From: JBCBSK01 sp965250105
GTDB taxonomy: Bacteria; Pseudomonadota; Alphaproteobacteria; Rhizobiales; Tepidamorphaceae
Direction of reading: 5' to 3'
Assembly (NCBI GenBank): GCA_965250105.1
Contig: OZ252290.1
Span: forward strand, 2,418,001 to 2,482,000
Length of the DNA stretch: 64,000 bases
The first letter of the stretch is position 1, and each line of letters opens with the position of its first letter. The notes below the pieces were generated by a model. It saw only the letters and a list, made by a program, of their open reading frames with translations. It was not told where the DNA came from and did not search any database. Position numbers and translations under genes: made by a program. Shown here one piece after another: positions 1-9,800 of this stretch.

Positions 1-1
1 C

Positions 2-436
2 TGGGCCGAGGCGCATGCGGTGCACGAGACCTATCTCGACCGGTTGGACGGGGTGTCCGACCCGCATGTGTTGCGCCGGCTGCGTTTCGGTCGCGACAAG
101 CCGGCGGCAGAGGTCGCGGCCGCGATCAGCGGGCGCCGGGAGATGATGGCCGCCTGGGCCGCGAGCTTTGCCGACGTCGATGTCCTGATCGCGCCGACGG
201 TCGCCAGCGTGGCGCCGACGATCGCCGACGCCGAAGCCGATTTCGACCGGATCAACGCGCTGATGCTGCGCAACACATCGCTCGGCAATTACTGCGATTG
301 CTGTGCCGCGACGCTGCCGATGCAGAGCTCCGGCGCGTTGCCGACCGGGCTCATGGTCATGGGCGCGAACGGGGCCGATTGGGCGGTGCTCGACGCGGCG
401 TCGCGGATCGAAGCCGTGCTCGATCGCGCGCGCTGA
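2..436 (+). CDS. Amidase family protein, C-terminal part (gene starts left of the window)
   Basis: The reading frame is open from the window edge to a TGA at 434-436, so only about the last 144 residues are visible. The fragment has the typical end of the amidase-signature family (GatA/AtzF type): a segment D-V-D-V-L-I-A-P-T followed by N-T-S-L-G-N-Y and a late P-T-G-L-M-V-M-G stretch, which in family members precedes the short C-terminal helix. Family members hydrolyse carbon-nitrogen bonds of amides through a Ser-cisSer-Lys triad, but that triad lies upstream and cannot be checked. The same-strand aldehyde dehydrogenase begins 138 bases downstream. Substrate unknown. Confidence 0.8.
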   Translation, partial: WAEAHAVHETYLDRLDGVSDPHVLRRLRFGRDKPAAEVAAAISGRREMMAAWAASFADVDVLIAPTVASVAPTIADAEADFDRINALMLRNTSLGNYCDCCAATLPMQSSGALPTGLMVMGANGADWAVLDAASRIEAVLDRAR

Positions 437-509
437 ACGAATGACCTGATTGACGACGGACCCCGGCGTTGACCCTCGCCCGCGTCGGGGCAGCCATCGC
501 CGATTCCCG

Positions 510-538
510 TTGTTTCATCCGCTCGGCCTCGGTTAAGG
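510..538 (+). promoter_or_regulatory. Possible sigma-70 promoter for the aldehyde dehydrogenase gene
   Basis: A TTGTTT hexamer (510-515) and a TTAAGG hexamer (533-538) are separated by 17 bases, 36 bases before the chosen ATG. The -35 fits reasonably, the -10 poorly. Read by eye only. Confidence 0.25.
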
Positions 539-574
539 TCGCGCCCGAAACGCCCGTCCATGTTGGAGACAAAG

Positions 575-2020
575 ATGATCCGCAAGACTGATTTCTATAT
601 CGACGGCCAGTGGGTGGCGCCCGAAACGGCCAATGATTTCGAGGTGATCAACCCGGCGGACGAGACGCCGTTCGCGGTGATCTCGCTCGGCGCCCCGGCC
701 GATGTCGACAAGGCGGTGACGGCGGCGCGCCGTGCCTTCCTGCCCTGGAGCCAGACGACGAAGGCGGAGCGGGTCGCGCTGCTCGAAAAGCTCGCCGACG
801 TCTATGACCGGCGGGCCGGCGAGATGGCCGAGGCGATCTCGTCCGAAATGGGCGCGCCGATCAAGCTCGCCACCCGCGCGCAGGCCGCAGCGGGCTCCGG
901 ACACATCCGCCAGACCATCGAGACGCTGAAGAATTTCGAATTCGAGCACCCGCTCGCCGATGGCGGCGCCGGCGATCACATCATCCATGAGCCGATCGGC
1001 GTTTGCGGTCTCATCACGCCGTGGAACTGGCCGATGAACCAGGTCACGCTGAAGGTGGTGCCGGCGCTGGCGGCCGGCTGCACCGTCATTCTCAAGCCGA
1101 GCGAGATCGCGCCGATGTCGTCGATCCTGTTCGCCGATATGGTTCATGAGGCGGGCTTCCCGCCGGGCGTGTTCAACATGGTCAATGGCGACGGGCCGAC
1201 GGTCGGCGAGGCGATGAGCCGGCATCCGGATATCGACATGATGAGCTTCACCGGCTCGACGCGTGCCGGCACGGCGGTCACGAAGGCCTCCGCCGACACG
1301 GTCAAGCGGGTAACGCTCGAACTGGGCGGCAAGTCGCCGAACCTCGTTTTCGCCGATGCCGACCTGCAAAAGGCGGTCAAGCGCGGCGTGCTGCATTGCT
1401 TCAACAATACCGGCCAGTCCTGCAACGCGCCGACGCGCATGCTTGTCGAGCGCTCGGTCTATGACCAGGCCGTCGACATCGCCCGCGAGGTCGCCGAGAA
1501 CACCAAGGTCGGCGACCCGACCGAGGACGGCAACCATATCGGGCCGCTGGTGTCCGAGACCCAGTTCGACAAGGTGCAGGCGCTGATCGAGACGGGCATC
1601 AAGGAAGGCGCGCGACTGGTTTCGGGCGGGCTCGGCCGGCCGGAAGGTTTCAATCGCGGCTATTATGTGCGTCCGACCGTCTTCGCCGATGTCACCAACG
1701 ACATGACGATCGCGCGCGAGGAGATCTTCGGGCCGGTGCTCGCGATGATCGCCTTCGAGGACGAGGACGAGGCGGTGGCCATCGCCAATGATACGCCCTA
1801 CGGCCTGTCGTCCTATGTCCAGACCGGCTCGCCGGACCGGCTGCGCCGGGTCAGCCGGCAATTGCGGTCGGGCATGGTCCAGGCCAATGGCGCCGGCCAT
1901 GGCGCGGCGGCGCCGTTCGGCGGCTATAAGCAGTCGGGCAATGGCCGCGAGGGCGGCATTTACGGCCTCGAGGAATTCCTCGAAGTGAAGTCGGTCTCGG
2001 GCTGGACCGACGCCGCCTGA
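575..2020 (+). CDS. NAD(P)-dependent aldehyde dehydrogenase
   Basis: A 481-residue soluble enzyme of the ALDH superfamily that oxidises an aldehyde to a carboxylate. The usual landmarks are present in order: the P-W-N-W-P segment of the cofactor domain, F-T-G-S-T-R-A-G, the general-base Glu in L-E-L-G-G-K-S (about residue 249), the nucleophile Cys in N-T-G-Q-S-C-N-A (residue 283), and E-E-I-F-G-P-V. Length is normal for the family. The start at 575 is preferred over the in-frame ATG at 560 because a GGAG at 565-568 sits six bases ahead of it. The amidase gene upstream may supply an acid or amine intermediate, but the 138-base gap argues against strict co-transcription. The specific aldehyde cannot be inferred. 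Confidence 0.93.
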   Translation: MIRKTDFYIDGQWVAPETANDFEVINPADETPFAVISLGAPADVDKAVTAARRAFLPWSQTTKAERVALLEKLADVYDRRAGEMAEAISSEMGAPIKLATRAQAAAGSGHIRQTIETLKNFEFEHPLADGGAGDHIIHEPIGVCGLITPWNWPMNQVTLKVVPALAAGCTVILKPSEIAPMSSILFADMVHEAGFPPGVFNMVNGDGPTVGEAMSRHPDIDMMSFTGSTRAGTAVTKASADTVKRVTLELGGKSPNLVFADADLQKAVKRGVLHCFNNTGQSCNAPTRMLVERSVYDQAVDIAREVAENTKVGDPTEDGNHIGPLVSETQFDKVQALIETGIKEGARLVSGGLGRPEGFNRGYYVRPTVFADVTNDMTIAREEIFGPVLAMIAFEDEDEAVAIANDTPYGLSSYVQTGSPDRLRRVSRQLRSGMVQANGAGHGAAAPFGGYKQSGNGREGGIYGLEEFLEVKSVSGWTDAA

Positions 2021-2051
2021 CCGGCACGCCGGGATCAGCATTGGCCGATTG

Positions 2052-2080
2052 AGGGGGCGTTCCGATGGACGCCCCCTTTT
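2052..2080 (+). terminator. Rho-independent terminator after the aldehyde dehydrogenase
   Basis: Perfect 9-base arms (2052-2060 and 2069-2077) around an 8-base loop are followed by TTTT on the plus strand. It lies in the 78-base gap between convergent genes. The minus-strand side has no T run, so it mainly serves the plus-strand gene. Confidence 0.8.
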
Positions 2081-2098
2081 CGCATCGTCAGACGCTGA

Positions 2099-5000
2099 TC
2101 ATTCGGCTGGCTGCGGCGCGGCGTCGCCGGCGCGTGGGGTCGCGCCGCCCGCCGGTCGCGACTTGCCGCGCTCGATCAGCGCCATGAACACCGACAGGAG
2201 CGAGGGGATCAGCGCCAGCGAGATGAAGGTCGCGAGCGACAGCCCACCGATCACCACCGCCCCGAGGCCGCGATAGAGTTCGGAGCCGGCGCCGGGGAAC
2301 AGCACCAGCGGCAGCATGCCGCACACGCTCGTCATCGTCGACATGAAGATCGGCCGGATGCGGTTGCGGGTCGCTTCCTGGATCGCGTCGGGCACGGTCA
2401 TGCCGTCGCGCCGGACATGGTTCAGGCTCTGGTCGACGAGCAGGATGGCATTGTTGACCACGATCCCGATCAGGATGACGAAGCCCAGCATCGTCAGCAT
2501 GTCGAGCGGCTGCGGGATATAGGTGTTGAGCACCGCCAGCCCCGCGACCCCGCCGGCGGCCGCCACCGGCACCGCGACCAGGATGATCAGCGGATACCAG
2601 AAACTCTCGAACAGGACCGCCATCACCAGATAGACGATGACGATGGCGAGCAGCAGATCGAGCACCAATGCATCCCAGGTCTGGGTCAGCTTGTCGGCGG
2701 TGCCCGACAGGTTGAGCGAGACGTTCTGCGGCAGCCCCTCGGCCTGCAGCGCGTCGATCACCTCGGTCTGGAGGATTTCGAGCGCGCTTTCGAGCGGCAC
2801 GTCATTGGAGGGCCTGACGTCGAGGGTCACGGTGCGCTCGCGCTCGCGGTGGCGGATCTCGGTCGGCCCGGCGACGACGGCGACGTCGGACAGCGCGCGC
2901 ACCGGCAGAATGGTGCCCTCGCGCGTCACCACCGGCAGTTCGGCGATGCCCTGCGTCGCGCTGACATCGTCTTCCGGACCTTTCAGGATCAAATCGATCC
3001 GGTCGCCGTCGACGGTGATCTCGGCGACCCGCAGCCCGTCATTGAAGGCATCGACCGCGTCGCCCAGATCGCGCGCGGTTAGCCCGACATCGGCGAGACG
3101 CACGGGATCGGGGAAGACGCGGATTTCCGGCGCGCCCAGTTCGAGGCCCGGCCGGGGACGCACCTGATTGCCCTCGGCGCGCGGCAGGACCTCGTTGACC
3201 TTGATGAAGGCGCGCAAGGCGACGTCGAGGATGACTTCGAGGTCGGGCCCCGAAATGTCCAGCTCGACCGAGCGCCCCCCGCCGATGCCGCGGCCGAAGA
3301 TCGACGGCTGGGTCATGAAGCCGAGCGTGCCCGGTTCCTGGAAGATCGGCCCGCTGAGGACGGGGATCAGCTCGCCGGCGCGCTGATCGTCGACGGATGA
3401 TGCGCCGACGAAGGTGGTCGACGGCGTCGTGACATAGAAGAAGTTCTCGATCTTGGGCGGTTCGTCGGGGCCTGACTCCGGTCCCGTCTCGCTGGCCCAG
3501 AACGGCCGCACCGCGCCTTCCACCGCGCCGGCGATCTCGGAATTGGTGTCGAGATTGTAGCCCGGCGGCGGCAGGATGACGCCGAAGACGAAATTGCGGT
3601 TGCCTTCCGGCAGATATTCGAGCTTCGGCAGCGCGGTATAGGCGCCATACATCGCCCCGCCCACAACCGTCGAGGCGACGATGAGACCGACCAGCGGCGC
3701 GCGCACGACAAGCCGCGTGAAGCCCATGATCAGGCCAACGAAGGCTTCGGCGAAATGATCGATGACGGGAATGCGGATCCGGGTGATCTTGCTCTCGCCG
3801 CCGAGAAGCCTGGAGGCGAGCGCCGGGATGACGGTGACCGCGACCAGGAGCGACAGCATGACCGAGACCGAGATCGCCACCGCGATGTCGCGGAACAGCT
3901 GCCCCACTTCCAGCTGCATGACGAGGATCGGGATGAAGGCCATGACGGTGGTGAGCGCCGAGACGAGCACCGCGCCCCAGACCCGGCTCGCGCCCTCATA
4001 GGCCGCCTGTCGGGCCGGCAATCCCTTCTGGCGCAATCGGAAGATGTTTTCGAGCACCACGATCGCCGCGTCGACCACCATGCCGACGGCGAAGGCCATG
4101 CCGGCGAGCGAGATGACATTGATCGAGCGGCCGAGCGCGGCCATGGCGACGAAGGAGCCGATCACCGATACCGGGATGGCGATCGAGACGACGAGCGTCG
4201 CGCGCAACGAACGCAGGAAGACCAGCAGGACGATGGCCGCCAGCGAGCCGCCGAGCATGATATTGGTCTGGACGAGATCGATCGCGGAATTGATGTAGAC
4301 CGTCTCGTCATAGACCTGGCGGAATTCGAGGCCGGCCGCCGGCATGACGGTGCGGTTGAGTTCGTCGACCACCTCGCGGATGCCGCCCATGGTCTCGATG
4401 ACATTGGCGCCGGTTTCGCGGATGACGTTCATCGCCAGGGCCGGCTGGCCGAGGAACCGGATACGCGCCGACGGCTCCTTATAGGCCATCCGGACCTCGG
4501 CGATGTCGGCCACGGTGAGCCGGCCGAGTCGCCCGCTGTCGCCCGGTTCGGCGCTGCGGATCACGGTGGCACGCACCTGATCGACATCGGTGAACTCGCC
4601 CTCGGTGCGCACGACATAGCGGCGCTTGCCTTCCTCGACATCGCCCGCCGACAGCGAGATATTGGCGCCGCGCAGCGCATCGCGCACCTCGCCGACGGTC
4701 AGGCCGTATTCCGCCATCCGCTGGGGATCGACGATGACCTGCATTTCCGCTTCCGAGCCGCCGAACGCATTGGTGCGGGCGACGCCGGGGACGCGTTCGA
4801 CCGCTTCCTGGACGACGTCCTCGATGAAATCGCCATAGGTGTGGATCTCGCGATCGTTGCCCTCGGCGCGCACGATCGAGAACCAGGCGATGGCGCTGTC
4901 GTCGGCGCCGGCCGTCGACAGGACAGGCTGATCGGCCTCGTCTGGATAGCCCTGCACGCGGTCGAGCCGGTTGGCGACGAGCAGAAGCGCCCGGTCCATA

Positions 5001-5299
5001 TTGGTGGCGATGTCGAATTCGAGCTCGATCGAGCCGGAATTGGGTTCCGACGTCGAGGTCATGTTGACCAGGCCGTCGAGCCCCTTGAGCTGTTCTTCCT
5101 GGCGGTTGATGATCTCGCGCTCGATCTCGGCGGGCGCCGCGCCGGGCCAGTCCGTCTCGATCTCGATGATCGGCCGGTTGACGTCCGGCGCGAGCTGGAT
5201 CGGGATCGACAACAGGCCGATCCAGCCGAACATGATGATCATCAGAACGCCGGCGATCACCGCGATCGGGCGTTCGATGGCGAGCCGTATCGGGTTCAT
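2099..5299 (-). CDS. RND-family efflux permease (AcrB/MdtB-like inner-membrane subunit)
   Basis: A 1066-residue protein with the length and repeated topology of RND permeases: a first membrane helix at residues 12-30, a large periplasmic loop, a helix bundle around 340-560, a second loop and a final bundle around 860-1040. It would export substrates from the inner membrane or periplasm in exchange for protons, together with the adaptor encoded just upstream and an outer-membrane channel not found in this window. The helix-4 motif reads G-M-V-V-D-A-A-I-V-V-L-E-N. Only one aspartate (residue 410) is present where AcrB has two, as in CusA-type pumps. The start ATG overlaps the adaptor stop (ATGA at 5296-5299), showing translational coupling. 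Substrate unknown. Confidence 0.93.
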   Translation of the reverse strand: MNPIRLAIERPIAVIAGVLMIIMFGWIGLLSIPIQLAPDVNRPIIEIETDWPGAAPAEIEREIINRQEEQLKGLDGLVNMTSTSEPNSGSIELEFDIATNMDRALLLVANRLDRVQGYPDEADQPVLSTAGADDSAIAWFSIVRAEGNDREIHTYGDFIEDVVQEAVERVPGVARTNAFGGSEAEMQVIVDPQRMAEYGLTVGEVRDALRGANISLSAGDVEEGKRRYVVRTEGEFTDVDQVRATVIRSAEPGDSGRLGRLTVADIAEVRMAYKEPSARIRFLGQPALAMNVIRETGANVIETMGGIREVVDELNRTVMPAAGLEFRQVYDETVYINSAIDLVQTNIMLGGSLAAIVLLVFLRSLRATLVVSIAIPVSVIGSFVAMAALGRSINVISLAGMAFAVGMVVDAAIVVLENIFRLRQKGLPARQAAYEGASRVWGAVLVSALTTVMAFIPILVMQLEVGQLFRDIAVAISVSVMLSLLVAVTVIPALASRLLGGESKITRIRIPVIDHFAEAFVGLIMGFTRLVVRAPLVGLIVASTVVGGAMYGAYTALPKLEYLPEGNRNFVFGVILPPPGYNLDTNSEIAGAVEGAVRPFWASETGPESGPDEPPKIENFFYVTTPSTTFVGASSVDDQRAGELIPVLSGPIFQEPGTLGFMTQPSIFGRGIGGGRSVELDISGPDLEVILDVALRAFIKVNEVLPRAEGNQVRPRPGLELGAPEIRVFPDPVRLADVGLTARDLGDAVDAFNDGLRVAEITVDGDRIDLILKGPEDDVSATQGIAELPVVTREGTILPVRALSDVAVVAGPTEIRHRERERTVTLDVRPSNDVPLESALEILQTEVIDALQAEGLPQNVSLNLSGTADKLTQTWDALVLDLLLAIVIVYLVMAVLFESFWYPLIILVAVPVAAAGGVAGLAVLNTYIPQPLDMLTMLGFVILIGIVVNNAILLVDQSLNHVRRDGMTVPDAIQEATRNRIRPIFMSTMTSVCGMLPLVLFPGAGSELYRGLGAVVIGGLSLATFISLALIPSLLSVFMALIERGKSRPAGGATPRAGDAAPQPAE

Positions 5300-6420
5300 G
5301 TCGGCTGTTCTCCATTGGCGTCGACGACCTGGACGGGCTGTCCGGGCCTGAGGCGCTCATTGCCGCGGGTTACGGCGACATCGCCGTCCTGAAGACCACC
5401 GACGACCTCGAACCGATCGCCGATGGCGGTCCCGAGCTGGACCGGCCGCATCTCGGCGGCGCCTTCGGTCGCGACATAGACGATCGGCCCCTGCGGGCTC
5501 TGGATCACCGCGTCCTTGTGCACGCTCAGCGTCTCGCGCTGGGCGCCGAGAGGCACGTCGATGGTGATCGACTGGTTCTGCGCCAGATCCTCGAGGCGCG
5601 CGTCGTCGGGCTTGCTGAGCCTGACCGCGCGCGTTCGGGTCAGGGGGTTCTCGTTCGGGATGATGGCGCGCACCGCGACCGGGAAGGCCTGCCCATTGGC
5701 CAGGCGGGCGGTGATCTCGCGCCCCGGCACCAGGCCCGCGATCCTGTCGACGGGCACGTCCGCCTCGATTTCGAGGCTGTCGACATCGAGAAGCGTCACC
5801 ACCGCGCCCCCGACCGTCAGGAAGGCGCCGGGCTGGGCCTGGCGTTCCACCACGACGCCTTCGAAGGGCGCGCGTACCACCGCGTCTTCGAGATCGACGC
5901 GGGCCAGTTCGAGATCGGCCTCGGCCCGGATCAGCCGGGCGCGCGCTTCCGTGATGGCATGTTCGGAGCGTGCCAGTTCGAGTTCTGCATCCTCGAAGCG
6001 GGCGGCCGAGAAGGCGGCCGACTGCGACAGCGAGCGCAGACGCTCCAGCGCCTGGGCGGCGAGCCGGCGGTTGGCGTCCTGGATGTCGAGATTGGCGCGC
6101 ACCTGTTCGAGATCGGCTTCGCGCAGCTGAACGGTCAGGGCGAGCCGCGTCGCGTCGAGTTCGGCGAGCGCGTCGCCGGGCGCGACCCGGTCGCCGACGC
6201 TGACCAGAACCCGGTCGACCGGTCCGGCGATGCGCGCCGTAATGGTCGAGGACTGGCGGGTGACCAGGCGGCCGAGGATCGGCGTCGTCTCGTCGACATC
6301 GATCGCCCGCACCGTATCGACCCGGACGACGGCGGGCCGCTCGCCCTGGGCCGTGGCCGGGCTCGAAGCGAGAAGCGCGAATGCCGCGAGGGCGTAAAGG
6401 GTCGTTGAAACCGGATGCAT
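5296..6420 (-). CDS. RND efflux periplasmic adaptor (membrane fusion protein)
   Basis: A 374-residue protein starting with a Sec signal peptide (about residues 1-25, ending A-T-A-Q). It then has the adaptor plan: a lipoyl-like half domain (S-V-G-D-R-V-A-P-G-D-A-L), an alpha-helical hairpin rich in Leu/Glu/Arg at roughly 85-165, the second lipoyl half (V-R-A-P-F-E-G-V-V), a beta-barrel domain and a membrane-proximal domain. It bridges the RND permease and an outer-membrane channel. I chose the ATG at 6420 over the longer frame to 6510 because the signal peptide begins there. It is the first gene of the two-gene pump operon. There is no lipobox Cys after the signal peptide, so it is probably soluble. 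Confidence 0.9.
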   Translation of the reverse strand: MHPVSTTLYALAAFALLASSPATAQGERPAVVRVDTVRAIDVDETTPILGRLVTRQSSTITARIAGPVDRVLVSVGDRVAPGDALAELDATRLALTVQLREADLEQVRANLDIQDANRRLAAQALERLRSLSQSAAFSAARFEDAELELARSEHAITEARARLIRAEADLELARVDLEDAVVRAPFEGVVVERQAQPGAFLTVGGAVVTLLDVDSLEIEADVPVDRIAGLVPGREITARLANGQAFPVAVRAIIPNENPLTRTRAVRLSKPDDARLEDLAQNQSITIDVPLGAQRETLSVHKDAVIQSPQGPIVYVATEGAAEMRPVQLGTAIGDRFEVVGGLQDGDVAVTRGNERLRPGQPVQVVDANGEQPT

Positions 6421-6829
6421 GGCTGACCGTCTATTTATGAATGGCGTCTGGCATTTGCCACAGGCGCTTGGGCGGAAACGTGCATGAGACCGGCGCGTCA
6501 CGACACGCATCCGGCGCGATCCGATGCCGGGGCGCCGGCAGGTCGGAGCCCGTGTTCTCGCACAGCCTGTGATACGGCGAGACGGTTAGCATGGTTCTTG
6601 TCGGATGGCACGGCCGGCGTGATCACATTACGGCATGCCCGTGCGACATGCACCGGCGGCGCCGAAAGAATCCATATCGACCGCGACAAGGCCGGGTTTT
6701 AAACGGGCGTCACATCGCGGAACGTAGGATCGGCCGACGGCAGCTTGCGTGCAATGCGTCGCTTCACATCCCGGCGACGTGATCTATGATTATGATACCC
6801 TATGCGCGACGCTGCGTGGTGAAAGGCCG
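6421..6829. other. Divergent intergenic region between the efflux operon and tamB
   Basis: About 409 bases without a convincing gene. The part next to the adaptor gene holds an inverted repeat TGGCA-TT-TGCCA (449-460 of the 6 kb block, i.e. 6449-6460), placed where a pump repressor could bind, but no regulator gene is adjacent. The part next to tamB holds the promoter noted separately. Short open frames here lack coding character. Confidence 0.4.
6763..6790 (+). promoter_or_regulatory. Candidate promoter of tamB
   Basis: TTCACA (6763-6768) and TATGAT (6785-6790) are spaced by 16 bases; a second TATGAT follows directly at 6791. Transcription would start about 35 bases before the tamB ATG at 6830. 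Confidence 0.4.
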
Positions 6830-9800
6830 ATGATCGCCATCAGGATCCTGAAATGGCTGTCTTTTCTGGTTCTCGGCCTCGTCGTGCTGGTGGCCGCGGC
6901 CTTTGCCGCGTTGCAAACGCCGCCGGGCCGCGACATGGCGCTCGGCCTGATCGAGAATGCCGCTTCAGGCAATGGCCGCGCGCTGCGGATCGAAGGGGCG
7001 AGTGGCGCCTTTCCGCTCAATCTCAGTCTCGACCGGGTGACCCTGTCGGACCCGGACGGCTTCTGGCTGACGCTTGAGGATGTGTCGCTCAGCGGCCGGT
7101 CGCTGGCGCTGTTTCTGCTCAGGGTCGATCTCGACGCGCTGACGGTCGGCCGCGTCCACATGAAGCGCCGGCCCGTGCCGGCTTCCGGTGGCGCGGGCGG
7201 CGGCGGTCCCGCGATCGCGCTTCCCATCGAGGTGCGCCGTTTCCAGATCGGGGAGATCGTGCTCGACGCGCCCGTCGCCGGTCAGTCCGCCACCTTGTCG
7301 GCTGATGGCGATCTCGATGCCTGGGTCGCCGCGCCCGGCCTGCGCCTCAGGCTCGATGCCGCGCGCACCGACGGCCAAGCCGGGCAGGCCGCGCTCAATC
7401 TCGCCATCCTGCCCGATCCCTGGCGCATCGATGCCTGGGCCGAGATCGCCGAGGACGCCGACGGGCTGATCCAGACCGCCTTCGACCTGCCGCGCCGCGA
7501 TGCCTATGCCTTGCGGCTGTCGGCGGCCGGTGCGCTCGACGATCTCGCGGCCGACCTCGCCCTGACCTTCGGCGGCGCCCAGGTGCTGACCGGCACCGCG
7601 ACCTTGTCGGGACATGGCGCGGTGCGCCAGGCGAGCGCCGATCTGACCGGCAATCTCGCCGGCACCGTGCCGGGATGGCTCGATCCCTATCTTGGCGGCG
7701 ATCTGATCTTTCAGGGGCAGGCCACGATCCTCGAAGACGACATGATGGTGATCGATCTGGCGCGTCTAAGCGGCCCCGGCATCGATGCCGACATGCAGGG
7801 GCAATTATCGCTCGGCGCCGGCGCCGACGCGCTGTCGGTCGCCGCCACGCTCGGCCGGGCGGCCGGGACGGAAGCCGCGACAGCGGCGGATGCCGGGTCG
7901 CCCGCTGCCATGCCGGTCCGGCGCGCCGATCTGTTCGCCACCGCCGAGACGCGTGACGGGCGGTCGGAAATCACCCTGCGTGGCGGCCTGGCTGGACTGG
8001 CCCTGGCGAACATGTCTGCCGCGCGCGGCTCCGTGACCCTGCAAGCCCATGGCGACGGGCGCACGCTGCGCGACAGCGACCGTTTCGACGCGACGCTCCA
8101 GGGCGAGCTGGCGGGCGCGGTCTCGACCGCGCTCGATCTCGTCCATTGGTTCGGCGACCGGGTGCGGTTCGCCGTGATCGGCGGCTATGATCGCGCCTCG
8201 GGCGTCACGGTGCGTGACGCGAGCGCCGTCAGCCGGGCGCTTCAGGTGGCGTTTTCCGGACAGGCCTCGGCGGCCCGCGCGACGGGCGATGTGACGGTCG
8301 CGGTCGACAGCGCCAACGGACCGGTCGGGCCCGTCGAGGCCGGCGCCGGCACGCTGACCGCCGCGATCGACTATGACGCGGCCAGGGGACGCATCGCCGC
8401 CGATCTCGACGGCCGGTTTGCGGCGCTCGACGTCAACGGCCCGCCCGGCGCCGATCTGTTCGATGGCGATGTCACGGTCGCCGGTGCTGTCCGCCGCGAG
8501 GGCGACGACGATCTGCGGCTCGACGGCATCGCGGTGACCGGTGGCGGCATCACCCTGTCCGCCGATGGCCGGCTGTCGCCGACCCGCCTGTCGCTAGCGC
8601 TTGACGGCGCGGTCAGCCGGCTGGCGGCGCTCGATGCCGATCTCGACGGCGCGGTGCGCTTCGAGGGCGATGTGTCCGGCACGCCCGCCGCGCCGCGACT
8701 GGTTCTGAACGCGCGTGGCGAGGATGTGACGCTTGCGGGCCGTCCGCTGCTCGAACCGGTGCTCGATATTGATGGCGGCCTCGTCGACAACGCGCCGACG
8801 GGCACGGCGGTCTTCACCGCTTTGCTGCAGGACCAGCCCGTGGAAGTATCCGTCGAGGCGTCGTCGGATGCCGACACGCTGCGTATCGATCGGCTGTTCG
8901 CCCGCATCGCCGATGCATCGGCATCGGGTGACGTGACCTGGCCGCGCGGCGGCGCGCCGGCCGGCGGGCTCGACATCGACGTGCCGGACCTGTCGGTGGT
9001 CGGGCCCTTCGTTCTGGCCGACATGGCGGGCCGGTTGTCGGGCCGGCTCAACTTCGTCGATAGCGACGGGCTGCCGGGGGCGACCTTCGACGGGGCCGCC
9101 GACAATCTGCGCTGGGAGACGGTCGAGATCGCCCGCGCCGAACTCGACGGTCAGCTGCGCGATCTGCTCGGTGCCCGGCTCGCCGACGGTCAGGGCCGGC
9201 TGAGCGGCGTGCGGCTCGGCGACCAGACGATCGAGACGGCGACGGTGACGGCACGTTCGGAAGGCGAGGGCACCGATGTCGCGGTCTCGGCGGTTCTGAG
9301 CGATGCCGAGATCTCCGGCGACGGCCTGGTGACCGCCGGCGCGGCGGGCGTTCGCGTCGATCTCAGAAGCGCCCTGGTCGCGACGCGCGGCATCGAGGCG
9401 CGGCTGACCGAACCCGCCCGGCTGACGATCGCCGATGGCAGCACCCGGATCGACGGCGCCCGCTTCGATATCGGCGGCGGCAGTCTCGACCTCGACGGCA
9501 GCATCGGCGCCACGCTGGCGCTGCATGCCGAGGCGCGCCAGGTGCCGCTGGCGGTCGCCGCCCCCTTCCTGCCCGGCGTCGAGCCGCGCGGTGTTCTGGT
9601 CGCCAGCGTCGATGTCAGCGGCAGCGCCGACGCGCCGCAGACCGACTGGTCGCTGTCGCTGTCCGATACCAGCACCGCCGACACCCGCGCGCTCGACCTG
9701 CCCGGTTTTGCCGTCACCGGGCAAGGCCGGCTGCGCGGCGAGACGTTGACGCTCGATCTGCGCACCACGTCGGGCGATCAGATGGACCTGACCACGCGCG

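Noticed and set aside
3755..5392. A 545-codon plus-strand frame opposite the RND permease
   Set aside because: Extremely Asp/Arg/His-rich translation with no hydrophobic core, typical of an antisense shadow.
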